Shown here piece after piece: positions 10,290 through 21,716 of a DNA stretch of 64,000 nt. The position numbers were made by a program, and so were the translations under genes. Numbering within the stretch: position 1 is the stretch's first letter; each line of letters begins with the position of its first letter. Under the pieces are notes generated by a model, which worked only from the letters and a program-made list of their open reading frames with translations, made no database searches and was not told the origin of the DNA. This DNA is from Climacium dendroides. Its lineage: Eukaryota; Streptophyta; Bryopsida; Hypnales; Climaciaceae. The DNA is taken from positions 28,724,001 to 28,788,000 of the forward strand of contig OX467086.1 in NCBI GenBank assembly GCA_950106755.1, read 5' to 3'.

Positions 10290-10739
10290 ATGTCGAATTG
10301 GAGGATTTTTTCTGAGTCCCAAGATAAAGAATCTCAACCGGAGCGAGAGTTTGAATATCCTTTATCGCAATTGCCGGATCAGCCACAACAGCCACTAGAT
10401 CTTTCATTGCTACATAGGCAGCCAAAAGACGAAGTTGGGCCATCGCGACTACCAAAACAACCTCACGTAGAGAGACGATGGCACGGCAATCTTCAACGTG
10501 ACGTTCGAGCATTGGTGATTCTATTGCAAGTTGGATGTGTTGAGCCTGGCAACCGTGAAGTTACATTTGAAGGATGTTTTGAAGGTTTAAACGACGAGCA
10601 ATATTATTGCATGATGAGGCCTATCGGAGGGAGTCGTGGTCACCAACGATGGTTAGAAGGGCCAGTCAACCCTTTAACTAAGGCGGATCGTGCCGATTAC
10701 GTTGTTGCTACTGTCAAACGCATCCTCAAATTCATGTAG
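10290..10739 (+). CDS. Unrecognised 149-codon ORF, divergent from the ParB-like pseudogene
   Basis: Open from the ATG at 10290 to TAG at 10737-10739. The first ~60 residues are Gln/Pro-rich and look disordered (DQPQQPLDLSLLHRQP). The C-terminal ~90 residues look like a compact domain: RRWHGNLQRDVRALVILLQVG, then VTFEGCFEGL, then RADYVVATVKRILKFM. No family was recognised. A 440-bp intergenic stretch separates it from the decayed minus-strand frame, so the two may be divergent ORFs of one mobile element. It is longer than most chance ORFs in this AT-rich DNA and uses ordinary codons, but whether it is expressed is unknown. Confidence 0.4.
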   Translation: MSNWRIFSESQDKESQPEREFEYPLSQLPDQPQQPLDLSLLHRQPKDEVGPSRLPKQPHVERRWHGNLQRDVRALVILLQVGCVEPGNREVTFEGCFEGLNDEQYYCMMRPIGGSRGHQRWLEGPVNPLTKADRADYVVATVKRILKFM

Positions 10740-11210
10740 ATGGAATGATATTTTGATTAGACCTCTAGTTTTTTACCTCTAATAGATGTATGTTGAGTTT
10801 TAATTCTTCATTCCTTATTTGGAGTGATTTTCTATAATAATTTTGTGTTTGAGAAGTAGTTGGAAGGAGATATTCAAATGGTTTGCCTTCTAGGTGAACT
10901 TGAAGTGAATTTCCTTTAAAGAGAAAGATAAGGAGATAGTTGTGGGGCCAAATAGGTGATCAATTATTGTTAAAGGAATTTTGGGAGTGAGTTAAGGGCT
11001 GACCCCACTTGTTTGTATGGTTAAAGTGAAGATAGGGTGAAGAGAAAGGTAAGTACTATTCATCTTCTCTCCCGTTGTGAGTTTAGGAAAGGACCCGAAT
11101 GTTTGGAGGGGAGTTGTGTTGTGAATTTTGAAAATTTTGGAATGAAATTTAGTGGAATTGTGTATCATGGTGTCTTCTTTCTAATTTTATCTCACTTGCT
11201 TGATTTAAAG
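10740..11210. other. Non-coding stretch
   Basis: AT-rich DNA with no convincing ORF. It leads into the 179-bp tandem array and may belong to the same repeat. Confidence 0.5.
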
Positions 11211-11214
11211 TTGT

Positions 11215-11760
11215 GAATCAAAAGTTGTACTAGTTTGAGTGGAGGGAGGTTTGTTGCTTTCAAAATTAAGAGGCAGAGACTTCGACCGACCATAAAAGTC
11301 AGACAGGTTCTTGGTTTGCAATGAAATTTGGAAGAAGTGTAGGAAATTGAGTTATCTTTTTAGTAAGATATCACTCATTCCATTTGGAGCTTGTATGAGT
11401 GAGATATGAGTGTAGAAGTGAAGGAGGGTCTGCCGCCTTTGTTTTCTTGAGGCCGAAACTTTGAGTGGCCATGAAAGATGGACAGAGTGTTAGTTTGATT
11501 TGAATTTTGAAGAGAATGTAAAAAATTTTGTTATCTTTCTAAGAAGCTATCATTAGATGTGATTGAAACATTTATGATTAAGTTGTGAGTGTGGAAGTGA
11601 AGGAGGGTCTGCTGCCCTCACTTTTAGAGGCCGAAACTTTGGACGGCCATAGATATTGGTCAAAATATTGGAATGAATTGAGATTTTGAGTAAGTGAAGG
11701 GAATTATATTGGCTTTCCAAAGAGCTATTATTCATTCCATTTGAAATTGTGAAGCAACGG
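11215..11760 (+). repeat. Three units of a ~179-bp tandem repeat
   Basis: Landmarks recur at 178-179 bp: GGCAGAGACT at 11272, GGCCGAAACT at 11451 and 11629. Each unit also carries GTTATCTTT, then a run like AAGCTATCACTCATTCCATTTGGAG, then GAAGGAGGGTCTGC. The units are diverged by substitutions and small indels. An inverted relative lies at 22690-22995, so this is part of a dispersed repeat and not a local accident. Confidence 0.8.
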
Positions 11761-12480
11761 TGGTGTTCATTCAAAGTTTAGCTTTGAAGTTGGAGTTGAG
11801 GTGGAGACTTGAAGTGATGATATGAAGTTGAAATTGAGGTTTGAAGACATCAAGATTGAAGATTCGTGTGTTGTGGTTTGTGGCTTGTTATTCTTAGCCA
11901 GATTTGGAGGCTTGTTGTTTTTCAATTTTTCATTGTAAATCAATTGCAAACTCTATGGATATCTAGTATTAGTTCCGTTTTGTGTTTGTGGCGACGAAGT
12001 GGGATTGATCATCCACATGGTTGATCTTATTTGTTGTTCCCACTAGTAAAAGGCGCTTCTTGGTCACCATGGATTTGAAATTTAGGAGCCAATCCTTCGG
12101 ACGGTCAACTCATGGTTTGGTCGTCCCGTTTTACCCGTCTGAGGCTGTGGGTTCTTATCACTTACCCTTACCCTTACTTTTATAGAGCCACCACAGGATA
12201 GGCCAACGGGGAAGAGTTTGAAGATTGAAGACTGAAGACTGAAGACTAGAAGATTTGACTGAAGATTGAAGACGAAGTTCAAAGATTCACGAACAATAAT
12301 AAAATTTGATGTCCGACAACCTCATTCTATACTTGGTTGATGAATTTGCGGGTGAAGAGTTCACTTGCCTTCATCATCCTCGTTAGTGGACTGAATTTGC
12401 AAGTAACAAAGTCACTTACCTTCCTTGTCTTACAACATCCTTCATTCCTAAATCATATCTAGTTGCAGTCAGAATTCCCG
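11761..12480. other. Non-coding stretch with GAAGA-type simple repeats
   Basis: Contains TTGAAG-rich sequence at 11765-11870 and a GAAGATTGAAGACTGAAGAC array at about 12214-12275. A short CTTACCCTTACCCTTAC run lies near 12162. Part of it (11935-12070) reads like the end of a repeat element, but no boundaries could be fixed. Confidence 0.5.
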
Positions 12481-13426
12481 TGATTTCCTAAGGCAAACCA
12501 CTCTCAACTCGACACCGTTCTTTTCAACTTTTCATATGCTAACATTTCTTGCAAAAGTCTTTGAGCTCGTACAACATTCTCTGGATTTAATTTTTGGAAC
12601 CTTTCCACTACTTCACTACGTGCACTTCAAAGCTCCTCAGGCATAGAGGTCCAATTCTCTTGAAGTTTACGCAAACCCCACATGGGTTTCTGAAGGATTA
12701 GAACACTTCATCTTTTTATTTATTTTATTTAATGTAGGTACTACACCAAAATGAAATTTTATTGGAATTTTGATAAAGCATCAATAGCTTCTGGAACCAT
12801 CACATTGTCATATGCAAAACTCATTAAACTAGAAACAATGTACATGTTGTTCCTAGTGTCTTTGACTTAGTTCATATTGTACATCCTTTGCTTTTAAAAA
12901 AACAACTACCACTTGAACATGAAATCGTGATCACAATGACACTAAAAAATTATTATATAGTCTTTTTATGGTTTAGGATATATTGAGGTGCAATGACATG
13001 AACAACATGACCAACAATTTCTATGGGAAGTAAAAAGCAATGACCTTCTTCGACTTCAAAGGACATAGATGTATACCAGTAATATCATTAATACGATGAT
13101 ATGTGCCTCTTTATATATGTATATAGTATGATATATTTAATACTTTGTAAAATACTTCTATAAAACTTCATATATAATATGATAAATAGTAGTACATTTT
13201 ACTTTATGTTTCTAAATTTACATAGAACATGGCAATTTAAGACAAGAACTTGACTTCGTTTATATAAAACTACATTGAATATGGCTAGTAAAAAAGAAAA
13301 AGGTAATTCTTTACATAAATGTATCAAGAATTTTTGAACTCATTTATGATTTCTATTCTAATGTTTATTCTATTCATGGTTTTTCTCCAAATGAATCATA
13401 ATTTTACGTCTATTTATTTATTTCAA

Positions 13427-14010
13427 TTTAACCCCTGAAGTCCCATGGCCATTTTTTTGCCAAAACCACTCAAAACTTCCACTTCTACTACAATCACCTA
13501 CAAAATAAATTTAAAAAAATATTTTTTAGAATCTAACCATAGGATCTTGTTCTACACTTGTCTTAGATCATGTGATAATTTTTTGTGATTTTTGACCATA
13601 TAGATTGAAAGATATTAGCATCGAAAGTGAAAAAAAATTCTTTTAAGAAGTTTCTATGATTGCTCGCAAAATAAGAAGTTCTAGAACTTTCACATCTCTA
13701 AATCAAATGGAATGAATCAAAGCTTCCCATTTACAAAAGAATATAATCTACAAGAAAAAAAATATTAAAAATTTTATTTTAATTTTTTGTAGATTTGTTT
13801 TGCTGCCCGGTTTCCCCCATTTAGAGGTTGTTGTGGCATAACTTTTGCTATCGGGCACCGATTGAAATAAAAATTGTATTCCTAGAAATCTCTTAAGTTT
13901 TTCTATCTTATGAGAAAATTTCAAAAAGTTTCAATAAAAATTGAGATCATAGGAGCCTGCCCGAAATCCATTTTGTCCCTTGTAGGGACAATGGAACTTT
14001 AGGGGTTTAA
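13427..14010 (+). repeat. Dispersed repeat with inverted ends, copy 1
   Basis: Begins TTTAACCCCTGAAGTCCCAT and ends GGAACTTTAGGGGTTTAAA, so the two ends are imperfect inverted repeats of about 20 bp. The body aligns with 37384-38142 (+) and with 52730-52984 (-). Shared landmarks are a GCCATTT stretch, then ATCTAACYAYAGGATCTTG, then TTTGACCATATAGATT. It has no coding capacity. Structurally it resembles a MITE or other non-autonomous TIR element. No clear target duplication is seen. Confidence 0.7.
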
Positions 14011-14084
14011 ATAAAAATGCAATTTATATTGTGATACAATGAAGTGTTTTCAATAGAAGATAAATGTAATCCCTATACTACTAT

Positions 14085-14245
14085 TGTCTCCTTGGTGGAT
14101 AAAATGAATTTTGAGTAGGCTCCTACGATTGGAATATTAATCATAAATTTGTGGAACTTCTTGTGAAATTAGAAAGATACAATAGTTTTTTGAAAATATG
14201 TTTTCTTCTCAATTGATGTCCAATTACAAAAGTTATGACTTAAAA
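14085..14245 (-). repeat. Inverted partial copy of the same dispersed repeat
   Basis: On the minus strand this stretch matches the 3' third of copy 1, with CATAACTTTTG, then CGTAGGAGCCTACTCAAAAT. It therefore forms a diverged inverted repeat with about 13840-13980, with the repeat end and a short spacer in the loop. Confidence 0.6.
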
Positions 14246-15235
14246 AGTTGTTCTTTGGATACAATGGGAAAAAACATGTTCCTATATAAAACTTTCTAAA
14301 TATTTTTAAAAAATGAGTTGCTTAAAAATTATAATAAAATATATATATAGCTTTCATTCATTCCATTTTGATTTGTTATAAGAAAGTTATGAACAAATTT
14401 TGGCTCCAATTAACTTCTGGCTTATAAATAAGGTATTATACATCTTATCAAATTTTGTGGGATTTAGTCAGAAGAATTTAATATTTGAAAATAGCCCCCA
14501 TTTTCATGTCACAAAATCCAATTAGTTTTTTTAATATTATTTAGTACTCATGAAAATGAATTTTGAATTGAAATTTAGAAGATATGGTCTTCTAAAAGAC
14601 TTATACCTATTGTTTGAAGGAATTTTAGAAATAGTTAATTCTATGTGGTATGGAGGTGTACTATTTGGTTTGCATTTTTAGTAATGTAAAAAACTATGTT
14701 GCTAGGTTTTCTAATGAATGACCATCTCCATAGAGTTATTAAAAATGGCCAATTTTTATTTTGTTTATTGAATTTTCCTATTCGGAAAATTTCTTTATGA
14801 TTTACCTTTGGTAGTTATCTTCATTTTGTAGGTGTTCACATTAACTATATTTTGTTTATGTTCAAAAAATTATTATTCAATGATTGGAAGAATTTTTTTT
14901 TTAAATATCATTAGATTATTGTATAAAGATGGAGTAGTACATTGAAGGAGAGGCTTTGCAATGGTGAACAACTCTACGGAGCCTTATTTGTGAGTTTCTC
15001 GATAGTTGTAGCTAAAAGGAAACAATCGCACACAAACTTCAAAGGAAGTACGCATGTACACACTACAGCAGCAAACACAGACCTTGAAGGAAACAGACGC
15101 ATACAAACCGTAAACCAATAAAGACAAACCTCGAAGGAAGCAGTTGCGTAACAGAGCAGGTTTTTTAAACAAACCTCAAAGGTAACAGATGCGTGTAAAC
15201 CCTACACCAGTGAACACAGACCTCAAAAAAAGCAC

Positions 15236-15660
15236 GTGCAAGAAGAAATTGTTGCACATAGAAACAAGAAATTGCCATACAAGGAAACAACAGAGGAGGT
15301 CGCCGCGCACAGAAAAAAGAGGAGGTCGCCGTACAAGGAAACAGTAGAAGAGGTTGCTACGCAGAGAAAGTAGAGGAGGTCGCCGTGCAAGGAAACAATA
15401 GAGGAAGTCGCTACGCACAAAAAATAGAGGAGGTTGCCGTGCAAAGAAACAACAGAGGAGGTCGTCGCGTATTGAAAGCAGAGGAGGTTGCTGTGCAAAG
15501 AAACACCAAACCAGATCGCCATGTACTCAAACAACAGACCAGATTACCACACAAGCAAACAAACTGCCGCACAAACAAGGAAAACAAATCGCCGTACAAG
15601 CAAACAGATCACTGCATAAGCATATAGATCGCTGCACAAGCAAACAGATCGCTGTACAAA
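15236..15660. repeat. Degenerate GAGGAGGTCGCCGT-type tandem repeat
   Basis: About twelve imperfect units of roughly 30-36 bp built on GAGGAGGTCGCCGTGCAA followed by GAAACAA. To the right (15540-15660) they shade into units built on CAAACAGATCGCTGCAC. The open frames here on both strands come from the repeat and are unlikely to be genes. Confidence 0.8.
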
Positions 15661-15900
15661 CAAGTAGACGCGCAGCGGAGGACAACTCTGGAACAAGCAA
15701 TGGAGGCCAGCGTTGAAGTGACGAAGGATGGAGAACAGCGTTGAAATGACGAAGGAGGATAGTAGAAGTAGATAAAAGACCTTGCCAGAGTGGCAAATAG
15801 ACCTCCACGCGAAGATGCATCCCCAACCCATAGCCGACCCCGTGGAGGTCCGCAAGGTCCGCTCGAAGAAGTAACCCTAAATTAGTTTTTATAACCCTAA

Positions 15901-16125
15901 ATTAGTTTTTATTAGTTTTTATTTGTTTTTATTTGCATTTATTTGTTTTTATTTATTTTTATTTGTTTTTATTTGGATTTATTTGGGTTTATTTGGATTT
16001 GTTTGGATTTATTTGTTTTTATTTGTTTTTATTTTCTTTTATTTGGATTTATTTGGGTTTGTTTGTTTTTATTTGCTTTTATTTGGGTTTATTTGGATTT
16101 ATTTGGGTTTATTTGGATTTATTTG
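15901..16125. repeat. 10-bp minisatellite ATTTGKNTTT
   Basis: Twenty-two units in exact 10-bp register, variants of ATTTGTTTTT, ATTTGGATTT and ATTTGGGTTT. All three plus-strand frames stay open because the unit has no stop, which explains the Phe/Leu-rich ORFs here. The array directly abuts a tRNA-like segment at 16126-16215. Confidence 0.95.
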
Positions 16126-16215
16126 GGCACTGGTGGGATTTGAACCCAACTCTCTAATATGAGAATGAAAAATCTTTCTTAATGTACATCCTTCACGTAT
16201 CTCTTACCATGAATG
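16126..16215 (-). repeat. tRNA-like segment, candidate SINE head
   Basis: On the minus strand a perfect RNA polymerase III box B (GGTTCAAATCC, 16136-16146) is preceded by a box A-like TGGTAAGAGAT (16199-16209) about 52 bases upstream. The T-stem TGGG/CCCA pairs. No complete cloverleaf can be drawn, so this is not a tRNA gene. A tRNA-derived head followed by a simple-repeat tail (the 10-bp array, read on the minus strand) is the layout of a SINE. The 5' end and target duplication were not found. Confidence 0.4.
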
Positions 16216-16301
16216 CAACTTCTTCCATTGTCATACTCTTGTTTACTTTACTACCTTGCTATGACTTGTGCTCCTCATAGTATGAGTTCTCCTTTTGTTT
16301 G

Positions 16302-16500
16302 GTGTGTGTTGGGTTTTTTTTCAAAGGCCATTTTTGGTTTCTTTTTCACTTTTAAAAAAAAAATTCGATCAAAAAATTTGACACGTATGTGTAACTTGTT
16401 TAGTGTGTGCTTTTTTTTTTTTCAAAGGCCATTTTTGGCTTCATTTTCACTTTAAAAAAAAATTTGGATCAAAAAATTTGACACGTGTATGTAGCTTGTA
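16302..16500. repeat. Direct duplication of ~100 bp
   Basis: Two adjacent copies share TTTCAAAGGCCATTTTTGG, then CATTTTCACTTT and an A-run, then GATCAAAAAATTTGACACGT, at offsets of about 105 bp. Non-coding. Confidence 0.85.
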
Positions 16501-18255
16501 TTGTACATGTATAATATCTCTATATTCTATTGGAAAACTCTTATGACTTAAAATTGATGGGCCTGAACAAATAACCTGTCTTGACCATGTTTTTACTAAA
16601 TGTGCTCCAAAACTGCCATTTTCAATTAATTTACTATTTTTTCTTTAAATCATGTTTAACATATGTAATTGTAGGTTGTTGTACTAAATTAGCTTAGAAA
16701 GATGTGGAAAAAACTTCAGAAGGATCCATTGTGGGGATTGTAAGATATTAGTGTTTTAACTTGCATAATTAATTTTTTTGACACTCCTTAGAACTAGGCA
16801 ACTACCGTTCAAAAGGTCAAATTAGGAGTGCTATGTGTTATTGAATTGAATTCAATATGAATACAAACTTTTGTTTTAGTTGGAAGCTTATTGTGGACCT
16901 TCTTTATCAAATACATGAATAATATCATTTTGCATTTCAAATTGGGCTTCCAAAATCTTTTATGGTGTGAATGTGATGTCTTTGCCTTAGGACCATTGCA
17001 CACTTATAAATTGGGCTAATTTGGTAGAATGAATTTCCATTAAAACAAGCCATGATTTGATAAGTTGATGATTTGGGTGCATCATGTATAGGAGGCCAAT
17101 GCTAGATTTCAATTAAAAAAGCCATTTAAAAAAATATTAATGTTATTTTTTCCAACATACTCTAATTAGAAGACCCTAGCCAAATAACACATTTTGTTCC
17201 TATGGGGCTTAAATTTTCAAATCAATTGGGATTGTACAACATCTTCGAAAAAATATTAAATAGAATTGATTTGAAACATTGAATTGCTACGAGTTTATTT
17301 ATACCATTGAAAAATGCTAATCCCAATGGTTGTAAAGTTGTAATACACTACTCATACATTGTTTTATCCTCTAAAAAATTAAAAATTGAATTAAATACTA
17401 GACTTCAAAATGTATTTTAAGATTAGGAAATCCACAATTGTTTGCAAATTTAATGTACTCATATCTTTTGACTAATTCATTGAAATCGAATGATTCCAAG
17501 CTTTCCAATTGTACATAAATCTAGAATATCAATTTGAAGTTCTAGTTTTTGAAGAAAGTATTTATTTAAATTGCCCATTTATTTACAACTACTTTGTTTT
17601 GTATCATAAAAGGTTCATGTTTTTGAAAATGTAGGGTTGAACTTCACAATCATTGTACAATAGAAGGTAGAGCTAGCAATAACCAACTAAATAAGGAATG
17701 ACAGACATATTTGAAGGAGCAAAAAGCATTGCAAATTTTCTTGGAAGTACATTAACAAAAATGCCAAGGTTTGCAAAAATTTTGGTGATTTTTTGAAATG
17801 AAGTGAAATTACTGTGAATTTTCAAAGCCCGAAGTTGGCCTTGACCCATATTGAATGTATAGAATCTTGTAAAACTGCTCATTTAGGACACTACTTCGTA
17901 CTCACTTTGGCATTTAAAACCACATCTAAACCAAGCATGTATGTCAAGACAAGATTGGTGAAATTGATGATTGGAAAATAAGAATTCATGAACAAATGAG
18001 TTCGAAGTTCTCTTGAATTTGAGCCATCCTATTGATTGATATTGGGGTTGTGGTTGAGAATGGGTACCCCTACCTTATTATAAGAGAAGTGATTTCCATG
18101 ATAATAGACGTCGTTGAAGAAAAGTAGTTCTTCATGATTTCGGGGTTGAACTTAAGGAAATCGTAGTTGTTAGTGTTGTATGTTTTCAAAATACCTTTAG
18201 TTGTTCTAAGTGAAGGTGGTAACAATTTGGTTTTCATTGAGAAATTATATAGAAA
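16501..18255. other. AT-rich spacer
   Basis: No convincing ORF, RNA gene or repeat on either strand. Confidence 0.6.
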
Positions 18256-21200
18256 TTGGGCATTGTTACAATGTACATTGAAGGAGAAAGAGCCTGGAAG
18301 GAGTGCCATTTCATGTGGAAAGTGCAACATTTTGTAGCTCAATCTTTAGTTAAATTAAACGGTTCTCATGAAGTGAAGGTACAACTGCAAGAACCTAGAA
18401 GGACAATAAATGCTAGGGGTTTTGGAAGTCTTGTGGATATACCATTGTTGACAATAAGAGCAAGGCTTGATGGAGAGAGTGTTGGCCAAAGAATTGTTAA
18501 AGCATGTCGCGCCAGACTATTCCAAGGTGGTGTATCTAGAAAGCATAACGTTGGAGCACATAGAGGTGTAAACACTATACAACTCATCATTGAAGAAGGT
18601 ACTATTATTGAAATAGGTGTAATTGATGAAAGTCTTAAATGTGGAATGGAACTGCATCATGTGAAGCTTTGGCCCTATGAGGTTGTTGTACGCGTGCTTC
18701 ATGTTGTGGATGGCTCCATATGGACTGGAGAATTAGTAAGGGAGCGTCTTGGTCAGTGTGTGGGATTGGTGATTCGTTGAAAAAAATCAAGAATTAGAAC
18801 TGCAAGTGGTGGAATGCCAAATACTTCAAAATCAGAGGGAAGGCAAAATAACAATGTTTCCCCCAAATCAACACTAGAGTTTGAATTTCATGAGAGCAAC
18901 AGTAGTCCAAGTCCTTCAGAAATGTCATGGAATATACTTGAGAATATGAACACCTTTCAACAAAGATCTCCAACAAGTGAACAAGAAACTAGTGGCGGAC
19001 CTTTTCAAGAAGTAATGGATGGATTGCCAAGCTGGAGCTACCCAAAGTTATTCAATGGTAAATTGAAGGAGATGAGAAAGAGGCCCACGTGAAAGAGGAC
19101 AATCAATGAGTCAGAAGGTGATACTACAAAGTGTAGTAGCGGCAAAAAACGAAGGTGCATGCAAAAGAAATTGCCTGAAAGGAATAGATGAGAAATACAT
19201 ATTGAACCAGAGGTATATGGCATGGGGGCAAAAGTATGATCTTCGATCAACCTGGATATTGCAAATGTTGAGTGTTTTCTTCAAAAAGAACAGAAGGAAG
19301 AAAGAGATACAAGTATGAGACAAAATTAGATGGATTTGACATTTGCAATGCGTGCTATGCAAAGGCGTTTGGTTATTTGCAACGGCGGTTCAAGCAATTG
19401 AAGCAATCACAACAAATCTATAGAAAGTGGTTGCGGTACATGAAAATATATGCCACTTGAGAGAAGGAGCAAAAAAGTTTGCAGCACGTGCAAGTTTTGA
19501 AGAATTTGTGAAAGAACTTGGATGCACGCAACCTCACAAACAGATACGAAAGAAGATAGATAACAACGTAGTGCCATTGATACTATTACCCATGAACACA
19601 ACAAAAATGGATGTGTTTCACTACGTGAATGAAGAAGTAAAAAAAATGGTGGATGGAGAGCCATTAACTCTGAGTTCATTCCATTGGTTGTGGTACAAGG
19701 AATTTCCACACGTACAAATTCCACCGTTTTCTCAATTTTCAAAGTACTACCACTGTTGGGAATATAAGTGTGGAATGGAATCTACAACAAATGCAGCAGC
19801 TCGTGTGGAGATAAAGAAGTTGTACATAATGCATATCCAATATCAAATGAAAGAGAGGCATGATTATTGGTTGTTCAAGAGGTTAGCAATGATAACACCA
19901 GACTTGTATATGTGTTTAATAGTAGACGCCATGGACCAAAATACAACTATGGTTCCGAAGATGAGACAATCCGTAAAGAACATAGAATCTCGGTTTGTAA
20001 AAACTCATCTTTGTGGAGTCCTAGTGCATGGAATTGGATTGTATGCAGATGTCTAGGTTGATGCACACCACAAGCATGACAACAATCAAGTGATCACTAC
20101 TATAATGCATGTACTGTTTGATGTGCGAAGACGAAAGGGGAAGCTACCACCAATTTTACGAATTCAAGTGGACAATACTACTCGTGAGAACAAAAACATA
20201 TACATGTTTACATTATGTGCAGCTCTAGTGGGCATGGGCTTTTTCCAAGAGGTGCAACTGAGCTTCCTAATTGTTGGGCATACACATGAAGACATTGACC
20301 AATGATTCAGCATTATCTCAAATACGTTGAAGAGGAAGAATATTGATTCTATAGATGAGATGTTGGCTTTGGTAGAGAAAAGAACATCATATACGGAGGC
20401 ATTTGTAAGTGTACATTAGTTGGAGAATGTTCGAGATTGGAAGTCTTTCATCACACCACATCTTTTGAAGGGGAGGGAGCAATTAACAGGGATCACGTTT
20501 CCACACCACATGAGATTTTATATAGAGAATGGAGTGCCTAAAGTGCAGTACAAACACTTTAGTAAAGATGCATGGGGACCAGCAGAAGGGCACATGTGCT
20601 TGCAATCCTTACCTACAATGGCAAAGAAGCCAACTTTAGCAGAGGTGTTTGCAGCAAATGAAAGAGAGTTGAGGGCTTTAGCAGATTTCATTATTTATAA
20701 AGAGAAGTGTGTGGAGAGAAGATGGGATGTATTGAAGAACCTTGAAACAATTAACAAAACAGAGAAATTCATAGAATATTTGAAAGAATTTCTCAACTCG
20801 GATAGAAGTGCAAAGACAAATAAGCCATTTTGGCCATTAGGCTTTGCAGATAATATCGGAGAGACTACTAATTTGGATTCAATGTTTGAAGAAGGGGAGC
20901 AATCAAATACGATGTCAACAACGGTAGACTCTATTATGGCAACAATGCCGAATCTTGAAGCTCGAGGGTACTTTGGTCCAAAGAGGAATAAGCCAAAATA
21001 GGTTGTAGGGACAAGGGCTCTTAGAAGAAAAAGAGTAATAGAAGGAGGAGAGACAATTGCAACAACAAACACAAAAGAAAGTCAACATCCATTTACAATA
21101 TTCAAAGAAAGATCTTCAAGTTGGACAATTTGTTGCCCTTTCAGTGGAGGCTACTAAAGTAAGTAGGAGTGCTATTTTATATGGCAAAAATCTTGGAGTT

Positions 21201-21716
21201 TGGCGAGCGAAAGCGAGCAACGAAGATGAGGTTATCTGATATTGGCTAGTTCTGAAGGTGAGAGTAGAAGAAAGAGAAAGCTCAAGCAAAGACCAATACA
21301 CAAATTGTATAGAAGCATCATGGGAGCAAAGTTGTCATACTGAACAAGTTACTATTCATTTCTTGTCTTGTAGGACGAGTTACTATTCATCAAATGTACC
21401 TTTGATGAATAGTAACTCGTCCTACAAGACGAAAAATGAATAGTAACTTGTCCAGCATGACAACCATGTATGGGAGCCATCTCGTGAAAAGCACGGGTGG
21501 GTGGAGAAAGAAGTAGCTATATTTTCATGGAATGATATACCGGAAAAAACAAAGAGTGGGTTTGTGCAAAAGAACAATGTACTAGTGCATGGGGACATGA
21601 CAGAGAAGGAAGTTAGCATTCTAGCACTAGCGAAACTTCATTTGTTCGAGTATATTACGATGCAATTGGAAGAACTAGACAATGAACGACTACAAAATGA
21701 TGTAGGTGCATACTAA
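18256..21716 (+). pseudogene. DUF7869-like gene, decayed
   Basis: An almost continuous coding stretch broken by stops (18778, 19090, 20054, 20303, 20417, 20999, 21237) and frame changes (about 19100-19190, 19310, 19427 and 21050-21110). A central Cys region (CKRNCLKGI, then CNACYAKAFGYLQRRF) is followed by the block I recognise. That block runs LIVDAMDQN, then HLCGVLVHGIG, then LRIQVDNTTRENKN, then FLIVGHTHEDIDQ-stop-FS. It matches the conserved core of plant proteins annotated DUF7869, whose function is unknown and which are often repeat-associated. The C-terminal part has VGQFVALSVEATKVSRSAIL. The N-terminal 175 codons (18256-18780) are unrecognised. A 142-bp MITE sits in the C-terminal part. 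No function is likely now. Confidence 0.65.
21328..21469. mobile_element. Palindromic MITE with 8-bp target duplication
   Basis: The 142-bp insert is almost entirely one inverted repeat with ~62-bp arms. The outer ends share GTTGTCATRCTGRACAAG, and the inner arm is GACGAGTTACTATTCATCAA around a TGTACC centre. It is flanked on both sides by ATGGGAGC (21320-21327 and 21470-21477). The host frame reads EASWE before it and resumes as WEPSREKHGWVEKEV if one duplicate is counted, so it inserted into coding sequence. An 8-bp duplication fits the hAT superfamily; the family is otherwise unassigned. Confidence 0.85.

Larger units (their letters stand above)
12481..15000. other. AT-rich spacer with dispersed repeat copies
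   Basis: No ORF worth calling on either strand. Apart from the dispersed repeat copies listed separately (13427-14010 and 14085-14245), it shows only A/T runs. Confidence 0.6.

Noticed and set aside
12155..12180. Telomere-like CTTACCCTTACCCTTAC run
   Set aside because: Only about three units, not the plant TTTAGGG repeat, and without flanking repeats; probably chance.
15923..16162. Three overlapping Phe/Leu-rich ORFs resembling membrane proteins
   Set aside because: They arise from the 10-bp repeat, which has no stop in any plus frame.
16126..16215. Functional tRNA gene on the minus strand
   Set aside because: Only the T-arm and box motifs are present; no acceptor stem or anticodon arm can be paired.
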